This document shows, piece by piece, positions 19,493 through 27,377 of a stretch of DNA of 64,000 bases. How positions within the stretch are numbered: the stretch's first letter is position 1; every line of letters starts with the position of its first letter. The DNA lies in contig NZ_JAFBCF010000001.1 in NCBI RefSeq assembly GCF_016907535.1, forward strand, positions 3,534,001 through 3,598,000, in the 5' to 3' direction. The notes under the pieces are model-generated. The model ran no database searches. It was not told the origin of the DNA and saw only the letters and a program-made list of their open reading frames with translations. The DNA comes from Microlunatus panaciterrae. Lineage in GTDB: Bacteria > Actinomycetota > Actinomycetes > Propionibacteriales > Propionibacteriaceae. A program made the translations under genes and the position numbers.

Positions 19493-20365
19493 GTGACCAG
19501 CACCGACCACCTGACCGGCACCGGCCGGATCGCCTACCAGGGCGAGCCCGGATCGAACTCGCACATCATCTGCCAGCGCGCCTATCCTGACTGGCAGTCG
19601 GTGCCGTGCGCCTCGTTCGAGGACGTCTTCGCCGCCGTCTCCGGCGGCGTCGCGGAGCTGGCGATGATCCCGATCGACAACTCGATCGCCGGCCGGGTCG
19701 CAGACATCCACCACTTCCTGCCCACCTCGGACCTGCACATCATCGGTGAGCACTTCCTGCCGATCCAGTTCCAGCTGCTCGGCATCCCCGGCTCGTCACT
19801 GGAGACGATCAAGAGCGTGCACAGCCACGTGCACGCGTTGGGCCAGTGCCGCAAGATCATCCGCCGGTACGGCCTGACGCCGGTGATCTCCGGCGACACG
19901 GCCGGTTCGGCGCGGGAGGTGGCCGAGGCCGGTGACCCGACCATCGCCTCGCTGGCCACCCCGCTGGCCGCCGAGATCTACGGGCTGGTGACACTGGCTG
20001 CCGACGCCGAGGACGAGGATCACAACACCACCCGCTTCGTCACCCTGTCACGGGAACCGGTGATCGCCCCGGCCGGCAACGGACCGACCGTGACCAGCTT
20101 CATCTTCAACGTCCGCAACCTGCCGGCCGCGCTGTACAAGGCGTTGGGCGGCTTCGCCACCAACGGTGTCAACATGACCAAGCTGGAGAGCTACATGGTC
20201 GGTGGAGAGTTCACCGCCACGCAGTTCCTGGCCGAGGTGGACGGCCATCCCGAGGACACCCCGCTGAGGAACGCACTGGAGGAGCTGGCCTTCTTCACCA
20301 CCGATGTCAAGATCCTCGGCGTCTACCCGGCCGACCCGTACCGCCGGGCGGCTGCGGCCGGGTAG
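19493..20365 (+). CDS. pheA: Prephenate dehydratase, alphaproteobacterial-like type
   Basis: A 290-residue enzyme turning prephenate into phenylpyruvate for phenylalanine synthesis. The PDT domain (AYQGEPGSNSH, MIPIDNSIAGRVADIHHFLP, then DTAGSAREVAE and the catalytic NTTRF) is followed by an ACT regulatory domain (about 195-275). The ACT motif reads KLESYMVGG where most bacterial enzymes have ESRP. The whole sequence resembles alphaproteobacterial PheA as I recall it. GTG at 19493 is preferred over GTG at 19469, which directly abuts the GGAGG; an AAAACT element seven bases upstream suggests a leaderless start. Confidence 0.88.
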   Translation: MTSTDHLTGTGRIAYQGEPGSNSHIICQRAYPDWQSVPCASFEDVFAAVSGGVAELAMIPIDNSIAGRVADIHHFLPTSDLHIIGEHFLPIQFQLLGIPGSSLETIKSVHSHVHALGQCRKIIRRYGLTPVISGDTAGSAREVAEAGDPTIASLATPLAAEIYGLVTLAADAEDEDHNTTRFVTLSREPVIAPAGNGPTVTSFIFNVRNLPAALYKALGGFATNGVNMTKLESYMVGGEFTATQFLAEVDGHPEDTPLRNALEELAFFTTDVKILGVYPADPYRRAAAAG

Positions 20366-20397
20366 CCGCGGCGTCGGCCGCCCCGTTCTCGGTGCTG

Positions 20398-21399
20398 TCA
20401 GTGGGCGCGGGCATCCACCTCGTAGGCCGTGTTGATCGACTCGAAGAAGTTCACCAGCTGCAGGGTGTCATTGGCGGTCGCCATCCACTTGGCCGGATTC
20501 ACGGCGTGGAACGCCGGCGCGAACCCGAGCTCCTCCAGTCGGCGGTCGGCCAGGTAACGGACGTAGCCGTTGACATAGTCGGCGTTCAGCCCGAGGATCC
20601 CGGTCGGCAGCAGATCGTTGTTGTACCGCTCCTCCAGTGCCACCGCGTCCAAAATCATCTGGCGGATCTCGTCGGCGAACTCGTCGGTCTGCAGGTCCGG
20701 GTTCTCCTCCAGCACGGTCAGGACCAGGTTGATGCCGAACTTGAGGTGCAGGCTCTCGTCCCGGACGACCCAGTCGATCAGGGCACCGAAGTTGCGCAGC
20801 AGGTTCCGCTGCCTGAACGACAACGCCACCACGAAGCCGGAGTAGAACCAGATGCCCTCCAGGATCACGTTGTAGGCAACGAGGTTGCGGACGAAGTCCT
20901 GCTTGCCCTCGATGCTGGTGATGTCCAGCGTCTGCTCGGTCATCCGCCGCAGGTAGCTGATCTCGAACTGCTCCTTGGCGGCCATCGACGGCACCCCGAT
21001 GTGGGCGTCGTAGGCGGCTGCGCGGTCGATGGGGAAGGTCTCCAGGACGTACTCGAAGGCCATGCAGTGGTTGGCCTCCTCCCACATCTGCTTGGCCAGG
21101 TAGAGATGGCACTCGGCCGAGCGGAGGTAGGGGTAGACGCCGAACGCGAGCGCCTTGTTGACCAGCAGCTCGCTCGGGTTGAAATAGCTCAGCAGGAACG
21201 TCAACGCGTGCCGTTCCTGGTCGGTCATCCGGGCGAAGTCGGCCAGGTCCTCGCCCAGCTGGACCTCGTGCGGGAACCAGGTGTTGGCGACCGCCTGGTG
21301 GTAGAGCTCGTACGCCCAGGGGTAGCTGACCGGCTTGAGCAGCAGGCCCTCCTGGAGCCCGATACCGAGAATGCCGGTCTGGATGGTCGAGGTGCTCAT
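20398..21399 (-). CDS. nrdB: Class I ribonucleotide reductase small subunit, Phe at the radical site (class Ic-like)
   Basis: A 333-residue ferritin-like R2 subunit supplying the oxidising equivalent for NrdA. The metal ligands are E77, E108, H111, E181, E215 and H218 (WEEANH, LEGIWFY, RDESLH). The first ligand is Glu, not Asp, and residue 115, four after H111, is Phe where class Ia/Ib enzymes carry the radical Tyr. Both features match the Chlamydia-type class Ic enzyme with a Mn/Fe cofactor. ATG at 21399 follows nrdA by about 70 bases; the two form one operon. Cofactor identity is inferred. Confidence 0.93.
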   Translation of the reverse strand: MSTSTIQTGILGIGLQEGLLLKPVSYPWAYELYHQAVANTWFPHEVQLGEDLADFARMTDQERHALTFLLSYFNPSELLVNKALAFGVYPYLRSAECHLYLAKQMWEEANHCMAFEYVLETFPIDRAAAYDAHIGVPSMAAKEQFEISYLRRMTEQTLDITSIEGKQDFVRNLVAYNVILEGIWFYSGFVVALSFRQRNLLRNFGALIDWVVRDESLHLKFGINLVLTVLEENPDLQTDEFADEIRQMILDAVALEERYNNDLLPTGILGLNADYVNGYVRYLADRRLEELGFAPAFHAVNPAKWMATANDTLQLVNFFESINTAYEVDARAH

Positions 21400-21469
21400 G
21401 GCTTGCTCCTGTACGGCAGGGGAGAAGGGGCAGAAGGAAGTGAGGCAGTGGAGAGGAGGTCGGGGTCGG

Positions 21470-24058
21470 CTACTGGCAGGAGTCGCACTGCAACCTCTCC
21501 TGTGGGTCGATGGGGCAGGCGGCATCGCCGATCAGCTCGACGGCTGTGCTTAGAGCCTGACGCGGTGGCTCGTCGACAGTGTTGGTTCGGACCGGGGCGG
21601 GGCGACCGAAGCCGAAGCCGCGCCCGGTGCCGGCGGAACTGCGGAGCCCGGCCGCCTTGTTGACACTGACGGTGCTCTGCTCGGCCGTGTGGCGCTGCAT
21701 CATGTGCAGGTAGTAGGTGGTCTTGACTCCCCGCTCCCAGGCGGCGGTGTACAGCTCGACCATCTCAGAGACGTCCCGGCTGGCCAGGTAGATGTTCCGG
21801 CTGATCGCCTGGTCCACCCATTTCTGCGCCCGGGCCGCCACCTGCAGGTAGGCGTACGGCGACAGCTGGAACGAGGTCCGGTAGACCGACTTGAGGTGGT
21901 CCGGCACCATGGCCAGGCCGGACACGTCCCCCTGTGCCCGCAGCAGGTCCTCGCGCACCTCCTCCCACAGCCCCAGTCGCTTCAGGTCTTCGACCAGGTT
22001 GCGGTTGACCTCGAGGAACTTGCCGGACGAGGTGGCCCGGCTGAACAGCTGGCTGAACTGCGGGTCGAGCCCGGGCGTGGTGCCGGCCACCAGCCCGATC
22101 GAGGCGGTCGGTGCGATCGCCATCAGGGTGGCGTTGCGGATCCCGCCGCGGACCTTGTGCCGCAGCGCGTCCCAGTCCAGCCGGCTGGTCCGGTCCACCT
22201 GCACGGCCACGCCACGGTCCTGCTCGAGCAGGTCGAGGGTGTCGATCGGGACCAGCCCGCGGCTCCACGCAGACCCGGGGAAGTTGGTGTAGCTGCCGCG
22301 GTCCCGAGCCAGGTCGGCACTGGCGTCGATGGCGTGGTAGCTGACGAACTCGCAGATCTCGTCGGCGAGGGCGTAGGACTGCTCGCTCTCGTAGCTGAAG
22401 CCGAGCCGCTCGACCAGGTCCGTGAAGCCCATCACACCCAGACCGATCGCCCGGTTCCGCTCGTTGGACCGCTCCGACTCGGGCACCGAGGAGATGGTGA
22501 TGTCGATCAGGTTGTCGAGCTGACGGACGGCCAGCCGGGTGGACTGTCTGAGCTGGTCCCAGTCGATCCTGGCCTGTCCCTTCGAGCCGTGGAGGTGCCG
22601 GGACAGGTTGATCGACGCCAGGTTGCAGACCGCGACGTTGTCGCGGTCCTGTGGCAGGCAGATCTCGGTGCACAGGTTGGACAGGTGGATGGTGCCGGTG
22701 TTGTTGTTCAGCGCCCGGGTGTTGACGGTGTCCTTCCAGGTCAGCCAGGGGTGCGAGGTCGTCTGCAGGGAGATCAGGATGGCCCTGAACTGCTCGCGGG
22801 CCCGGATCCTGCTGAACCGGCGCAGCTCGCCGCGCTCGGCCTGCTCGACGTAATCGGCGTAGCGGGCCGAGAACTCCGCACCGTACAGCTCGGGCAGGTC
22901 AGCCACCTCGAGCGGGTCGAACAGATACCAGTCGTCGTCGGCGCGGACCCGCTTCATGAACTCGTCCGAGATCCAGACCGCGGTGTTGGCGGTCCTGGTC
23001 CGGCGGTAGGGGTCGCCGGCGTTCTGCCTCAGGTCCAGGAACTGGGCGAAGTCGAGGTGCCAGTTCTCCAGATAGAAGCACAACGCCCCGAACTTCTTGC
23101 CGCCCCGGGACACGGCCCGCAGCGTCGAGTCGATGGTGTGCATGAACGGGATCGGCCCGGTGGAGGTGGTGTTGTTGCTGCGGATGGGGGACCCCTCCGA
23201 GCGCAGCTTGGTGACGGACAGCCCGATGCCACCGGTGCCCTTGGTCAGCCACATGACGTCGCGGATGGACTTGGCGATGTGCTCGATATCGTCCTCCAGC
23301 TGCATCACGAAGCAGTTGGACAGCTGCGCGTACGCGGTGCCCGCGTTGACCAGGGTGGAGCCGGCGGCGAGGTACTCCAGCCGCGACATCTTGTCGTAGA
23401 ACTGCAGCGCGGCGGCGGTGGCGTCCGCCTCGTTCAGGGACAGGCCCATGGCGACCCGCATCCAGAAGAACTGCGGCACCTCGATCGGCTGCGCATCGGA
23501 ACCGTTCAGCAGGTAGCGGGTCCTCATCGTCTGCGCACCGATGTAGTGCAGCAGGTCGTCCCGGCCCGGGTCGAGCGCGGCCGCAAGCCTCGGCAGGTCG
23601 AACGCCCCCGGCAGCCTGTGGTCCAGCAGGCCCTGGTTGACACCTCGTTGGAGGTAGCCCTCGAACAGGTCGCGGTGCCGGCGCCGAAGCTGGTCCGGGT
23701 CGGCGCAGAACGCCGCGCCGGACTCCGCCGGTCGGGCGAGCACCTTCTTGTACAGGGTCTTCACCAGCAGCCGGCTGGCGATCGTGTCGAAGGCCGGGTC
23801 CTCCTTGACGTTCTGCAGGGCGACCTGGATGACGGACTCGTCGAGCTGCTCGCTGGTGATCCGGTCGAACAGGGTGATCTCCAGCTCGGACTGGATCTGG
23901 GTGGCACGGGTGACGGCGTCATCGAGACCGCGGGCGGCCTCCTCGATCGAGCGGGCGACCTGGTAGCCGTCGTAGGGCTCGATGCTGCCGTCACGCTTGA
24001 CGACGCTGACGTCCGCCGGGGTGATCGTTGGATGGTGGTGGGTGGGCTCTGACTGCAT
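21470..24058 (-). CDS. nrdA: Class I ribonucleotide reductase large subunit
   Basis: An 862-residue catalytic subunit reducing ribonucleoside diphosphates. An N-terminal ATP-cone (about 12-105, starting VVKRDGSIEPYDGYQVARSI) provides dATP/ATP activity control. Active-site cysteines are visible in QLSNCFV, LSNLCTEICLP and VAVCNLASINL, and the C-terminal tail ends in CDSC, the redox pair reduced by thioredoxin/glutaredoxin. The ATG at 24058 is chosen because the frame upstream belongs to the riboswitch leader. Transcription is expected to be controlled by the cobalamin riboswitch and two NrdR-like boxes upstream. Confidence 0.96.
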   Translation of the reverse strand: MQSEPTHHHPTITPADVSVVKRDGSIEPYDGYQVARSIEEAARGLDDAVTRATQIQSELEITLFDRITSEQLDESVIQVALQNVKEDPAFDTIASRLLVKTLYKKVLARPAESGAAFCADPDQLRRRHRDLFEGYLQRGVNQGLLDHRLPGAFDLPRLAAALDPGRDDLLHYIGAQTMRTRYLLNGSDAQPIEVPQFFWMRVAMGLSLNEADATAAALQFYDKMSRLEYLAAGSTLVNAGTAYAQLSNCFVMQLEDDIEHIAKSIRDVMWLTKGTGGIGLSVTKLRSEGSPIRSNNTTSTGPIPFMHTIDSTLRAVSRGGKKFGALCFYLENWHLDFAQFLDLRQNAGDPYRRTRTANTAVWISDEFMKRVRADDDWYLFDPLEVADLPELYGAEFSARYADYVEQAERGELRRFSRIRAREQFRAILISLQTTSHPWLTWKDTVNTRALNNNTGTIHLSNLCTEICLPQDRDNVAVCNLASINLSRHLHGSKGQARIDWDQLRQSTRLAVRQLDNLIDITISSVPESERSNERNRAIGLGVMGFTDLVERLGFSYESEQSYALADEICEFVSYHAIDASADLARDRGSYTNFPGSAWSRGLVPIDTLDLLEQDRGVAVQVDRTSRLDWDALRHKVRGGIRNATLMAIAPTASIGLVAGTTPGLDPQFSQLFSRATSSGKFLEVNRNLVEDLKRLGLWEEVREDLLRAQGDVSGLAMVPDHLKSVYRTSFQLSPYAYLQVAARAQKWVDQAISRNIYLASRDVSEMVELYTAAWERGVKTTYYLHMMQRHTAEQSTVSVNKAAGLRSSAGTGRGFGFGRPAPVRTNTVDEPPRQALSTAVELIGDAACPIDPQERLQCDSCQ

Positions 24059-24173
24059 GGGACATCCCTCGTGTCGCACTGACTGGTGCAGCCCGTGGTC
24101 TCTGGGAGGCAGGGAGGACCGACCGCCGAGACGGCGCGGCACGTCCCCTGGCTCTCCCACGGAGCCGCGGACC

Positions 24174-24197
24174 ATCTCCCGACTCTGCGCGGGAGAT
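24174..24197 (-). promoter_or_regulatory. Hairpin between the B12 riboswitch and nrdA
   Basis: ATCTCCCG (24174-24181) is exactly complementary to 24190-24197 over an eight-base loop. It sits immediately 3' of the riboswitch aptamer in the nrdA mRNA and is the best candidate for, or part of, the expression platform. There is no T-run after it, so control by translation or Rho is more likely than intrinsic termination. Confidence 0.5.
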
Positions 24198-24199
24198 GC

Positions 24200-24388
24200 G
24201 CTGGCAGGTCTTCGGACTCGCGAGCAGCCGATCGGGCTCGGCCGGGGATGATCACCGGTCGGGGCCGTCTCGGTGGCCTACTGGTCGTCGCTTCCCAGGT
24301 GTTCCCAGTGCATCTGACGACGTTCGTTCTCGCTCACCGCTGCGGGGCAGTTCCGGTCTCGCACCGGATTCCCTCTTGCGACACCCGC
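24200..24388 (-). ncRNA. Cobalamin (adenosylcobalamin) riboswitch
   Basis: On the minus strand the leader of nrdA contains the class hallmarks in order: GGGAATCCGGTG (24362-24373), then a CCGGAACTGCCCCGCA stretch and GCGGTGAGC, central CACTGGG and CCTGGGAAG segments, and finally the B12 box AGTCCGAAGACCTGCC (24203-24218). Spacing and order are typical. The riboswitch should switch off nrdAB when adenosylcobalamin is plentiful, as established for Streptomyces nrdABS, letting a B12-dependent class II reductase (not in this window) take over. Confidence 0.93.
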
Positions 24389-24418
24389 TCTGGCTGAGCG
24401 GATGAACCAGCTGCAAGA

Positions 24419-24434
24419 CCACCATATATGGAAA
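24419..24434 (-). promoter_or_regulatory. NrdR box 1 (candidate)
   Basis: The 16 bases centred on the palindrome CCATATATGG fit the NrdR consensus ACACWATATATWGTGT in its core. It lies 31 bases, three helical turns, from the second box, the spacing known for tandem NrdR boxes. Confidence 0.7.
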
Positions 24435-24449
24435 TGACACGAATGTAAC

Positions 24450-24465
24450 TACCTAGATCTAGTGG
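24450..24465 (-). promoter_or_regulatory. NrdR box 2 (candidate)
   Basis: CCACTAGATCTAGGTA on the minus strand, centred on CTAGATCTAG, resembles actinobacterial NrdR boxes. Together with box 1 it should allow NrdR, charged with dATP, to repress nrdAB. The likely nrdAB promoter overlaps this pair. Confidence 0.7.
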
Positions 24466-24537
24466 TTCTGGATCCAGGTCCACGAAACTGCCCTGGGAAA
24501 GGAGGCTCCCTAGGTCATCCACCGCTATCGTCAGACG

Positions 24538-25509
24538 GTGAGCACCACGAAGCAGGAACCGCTGACCGGCTCGTCGGCCGAGTCGTCGCAGGACAGCAGC
24601 ATGCTGACAGTGGTGATCGCCTTCGGCGCCAACCTGCTGATCGCGATCGCCAAGTCGGTGGCGGCCTTCCTGACCGGGTCGGCGTCCATGCTGGCCGAGG
24701 CGGCCCACTCCTGGGCTGACACCGGCAACGAGGTCTTACTGCTGGTCGCTGAGCGCAAGGGCGACCGCGGGCGGGACACCAAGCACCCGCTCGGCTACGG
24801 CCGAGAGTCCTACGTGTGGTCGATGATCGCCGCCTTCGGGCTGTTCACCGCCGGAGCAGTGGTGTCGATCATGCACGGCGTCCAGGCGCTGGTGGCGCCG
24901 GAGCCGGCGACGGACTACACGATCAACTACATCATTCTCGCGATCGCCTTCGTGCTGGAGGGCGTCTCGTTCACCCAGGCGTTCCTCCAGTCCCGCAAGT
25001 CGGCCCGCGCCCTCGACCGCGAGCTGCTGTCGCATGTGATGAAGACCTCCAACCCGACACTGCGAGCGGTGTTCTTCGAGGACTCGGCGGCGTTGCTCGG
25101 GCTGCTGATCGCCGCCGCCGGAATCGGCCTGCACCAGCTCACCGGCTCACCGGTGCCCGACGCCATCGGGTCGATCCTGGTCGGCCTCCTGCTGGGCGTG
25201 GTGGCTGTCGTCCTGATCGACCGGAACCGGCGTTTCCTGGTGGGACAGGCGGTCACGCCGGGCCTGCGGAGCCGGGTGCTGTCGCGGCTGCTGCAGCTCG
25301 ACGAGATCGAGCGCATCACCTACCTGCACCTTGAGTTCGTCGGACCGAGCCGGGTCTTCCTGGTGGCTGCGGTGGACATGACCGGCGACGACGCCGAGCA
25401 CGACCTGGCCGTCAGGCTGCGGGCGGTCGAGCGGGCGCTGGAGAAGGACGAGTTCGTCGAGGAGGCGGTACTGACACTGGCCACCGCGGATGAGCCCTCG
25501 TTGAGCTGA
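24538..25509 (+). CDS. Cation diffusion facilitator transporter
   Basis: A 323-residue CDF exporter with about six membrane helices and a cytosolic C-terminal domain (about 220-320). Helix 2 has the metal motif AEAAHSWADTGNE (HxxxD). In helix 5 the usual HxxxD is replaced by FFEDSAALLG, which I associate with the SLC30A9/ZnT9-like branch. Likely substrates are Zn2+, Mn2+, Fe2+ or Co2+; none can be picked. GTG at 24538 lies six bases after TATCGT, so a leaderless start is likely. Divergent from nrdAB. Confidence 0.88.
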   Translation: MSTTKQEPLTGSSAESSQDSSMLTVVIAFGANLLIAIAKSVAAFLTGSASMLAEAAHSWADTGNEVLLLVAERKGDRGRDTKHPLGYGRESYVWSMIAAFGLFTAGAVVSIMHGVQALVAPEPATDYTINYIILAIAFVLEGVSFTQAFLQSRKSARALDRELLSHVMKTSNPTLRAVFFEDSAALLGLLIAAAGIGLHQLTGSPVPDAIGSILVGLLLGVVAVVLIDRNRRFLVGQAVTPGLRSRVLSRLLQLDEIERITYLHLEFVGPSRVFLVAAVDMTGDDAEHDLAVRLRAVERALEKDEFVEEAVLTLATADEPSLS

Positions 25510-25566
25510 GCTCACCCGCGGTGGCCGGAGTCGTCCGTCCGAGGAGCCGTGGGACCTGACCGGGTG

Positions 25567-26127
25567 TCAGCGCGGGCCGCCGACCTCGATCACACCCTTC
25601 TGCACCGCCTTCGTCACCGCGTCCGCCTCGGCCCGGGTCAGCGTCCCGGCCTTGACCGCCGCGTCGAGCCTGCTCTTGAGTGCCGCGGCGCGCTCGGCCT
25701 GGGCGGCGGTCCGGATCTGGTCCAGTGCCGCCTTCACCTTGGCCTCGGGGATGCCGAGCTTCGCGGCCAGCTGCTTGGCCAGTGCAGCGTCGCGCGCCGC
25801 CGGTGTCGGGCGGTCGGTGCCGGCCGACGGCGGGGCGGTCGGCCTGTTCTCGTCCCTGATGGCCCGCAGTGCGGCGGTCACCTTGGCCTCGGTGACGCCG
25901 AGCTTGTCGGCCAGGCTCCTGGCGAGGTCATCCTGACGCTGCCCGTGCTCGCCGTGGAACCGGCCCGGCCGGTCGGTCCGGCGGTCGGGAGCGGCGCTGG
26001 ATGACGATGTCGCTGACGGGGTGGTGGTCGGGTCGGCCGAGGCGAGGCCGGCCACGCCGATGCCGGCACCGAGGGCCAGCAGGCCTCCGGTGATGGCGGC
26101 TGCTGTGGTCTTCTTTGATCGCATCAT
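25567..26127 (-). CDS. Secreted protein with two helical repeats, function unknown
   Basis: A 186-residue protein with a clear signal peptide (positive MMRSKK, hydrophobic 10-29, cleavage near ASA-D32). After a Ser/Thr/Pro linker there are two copies of a 24-residue amphipathic unit (68-91, LARSLADKLGVTEAKVTAAL; 116-139, LAKQLAAKLGIPEAKVKAAL), then a third helical segment with AGTLTRAEADAV. I do not recognise a named family; it is probably an exported helical protein. Convergent with the CDF gene. Confidence 0.75.
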   Translation of the reverse strand: MMRSKKTTAAAITGGLLALGAGIGVAGLASADPTTTPSATSSSSAAPDRRTDRPGRFHGEHGQRQDDLARSLADKLGVTEAKVTAALRAIRDENRPTAPPSAGTDRPTPAARDAALAKQLAAKLGIPEAKVKAALDQIRTAAQAERAAALKSRLDAAVKAGTLTRAEADAVTKAVQKGVIEVGGPR

Positions 26128-26193
26128 GTGGGCAACTGTGCCGGTCGATCCTGGCGCCCCGCTGGTGGCAACCTGGCAGGAACCTGTGGATCG

Positions 26194-27285
26194 CTATCCG
26201 AGCACGATCTCGGCGGCGGCGGCGATGTCCTCGACACAGTGGATGCTCGCCGCCATCGGGCGCCGATGGCCCAGCCGTTGCAGCAGCGGCCAGGCCGGGA
26301 ACTCCTCGGTCCAGTAGTCGCGACCCACCAGCACCATCGGGGTGACCTGGGTGTCGTCGGCGGCGTAGAAGTTCTCCGTGACGGCCTGGAATATCTCCTG
26401 GACGGTGCCGGCCGCTCCCGGCAGATAGATGATGCCGCCACCGCACCGCTGCAGCAGGCTGTCCTCGCGGAGCGCGTTGGTGAAGTACTTGGCGATCCTG
26501 GTGGCGAACGGGTTCGACGGTTCGTGCCCGTAGAACCAGGTGGGGATACCGATACTGGAGCCGGCCCGCGCCAGCGGCCAGCGGTCCCGGACCCGGAAGG
26601 CCTGGGCCGCCCAGGCGTCCACCCGTGGCCGGTAGCTGGGGATCTCGGCCAGGATGCCGAGCGCCTCGTCCAGCCGATCCGGCCAGGGGCTCAGGTAGGC
26701 GCCGAAGTTGGCGGCCTCCATCGCTCCGGGACCGCCGCCGGTGACGACGGTCTTGCCGGCCGTCGCCAGCCGGCAACCGAGCTGGGCCGCCAGTCGGTAG
26801 TCGGCACCGTCCCGCAGCAGGGTGTGGCCACCCATCACCCCGACGGCGTCGCCGGCCGGGATCCTGGCCATCTCCTCGTCCAGGGCGTCGGTGATCGCAT
26901 GGTCATGGAGGGCGGCGGCCAGGGTCCGGTCCAGGGTGTGCTGGCCCGACTGGGACCAGGCGTAGATGGCCGCGTCGACGCTCTCGGCGTACGGGCCGCC
27001 GCCGTACAGCTCGGCGGCGTCGTACAGTCCCGGCCGGTACGGGTCGAACGGCAGGTCGGGAAGCCGGGGGAACAGCATGGCCCCGCGGGTGCGGAGGTCG
27101 ACCGCCTGCGCATCGCTCAACTCGCAGCCGAGGAAGACCGCTCCGTGCGGGTCGACGGCCCGCAGCTCGGCCACCCGGCCCGTCAGGTCGACCGACTGGA
27201 TGAACCAGCCATGGAGCGACCGGGTGGCCGCCAGGTGCGCGTCGAAGTCGGCCAGCGACTCGATCTCCAGTGTCCGCCGTGTCAT
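26194..27285 (-). CDS. LOG-family (lysine decarboxylase-like) nucleotide-binding protein
   Basis: A 363-residue protein whose C-terminal half (about 145-360) carries the Rossmann-like LOG fold with VVTGGGPGAMEAANFGAYL and the PGxxGTxxE motif as IIYLPGAAGTVQEIFQAV. LOG enzymes release cytokinin-type bases from nucleoside monophosphates or act on other nucleotides. The extra N-terminal 140 residues are unlike simple 190-residue LOG proteins but occur in a larger actinobacterial group. Stands divergent from dxr; role not established. Confidence 0.82.
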   Translation of the reverse strand: MTRRTLEIESLADFDAHLAATRSLHGWFIQSVDLTGRVAELRAVDPHGAVFLGCELSDAQAVDLRTRGAMLFPRLPDLPFDPYRPGLYDAAELYGGGPYAESVDAAIYAWSQSGQHTLDRTLAAALHDHAITDALDEEMARIPAGDAVGVMGGHTLLRDGADYRLAAQLGCRLATAGKTVVTGGGPGAMEAANFGAYLSPWPDRLDEALGILAEIPSYRPRVDAWAAQAFRVRDRWPLARAGSSIGIPTWFYGHEPSNPFATRIAKYFTNALREDSLLQRCGGGIIYLPGAAGTVQEIFQAVTENFYAADDTQVTPMVLVGRDYWTEEFPAWPLLQRLGHRRPMAASIHCVEDIAAAAEIVLG

Positions 27286-27377
27286 GGTGGCTGTGAGTCT
27301 AGAAGGCGGCCCCCGGCAGAGAGGCGGCGCACGGGCGCGGCCGTAGCCTGTCGAGTGCGACCCGCACCTGCGAGGAT

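Noticed and set aside
21689-24052. 787-residue plus-strand open frame opposite nrdA
   Set aside because: Shadow of nrdA; low-complexity composition and no ribosome site.
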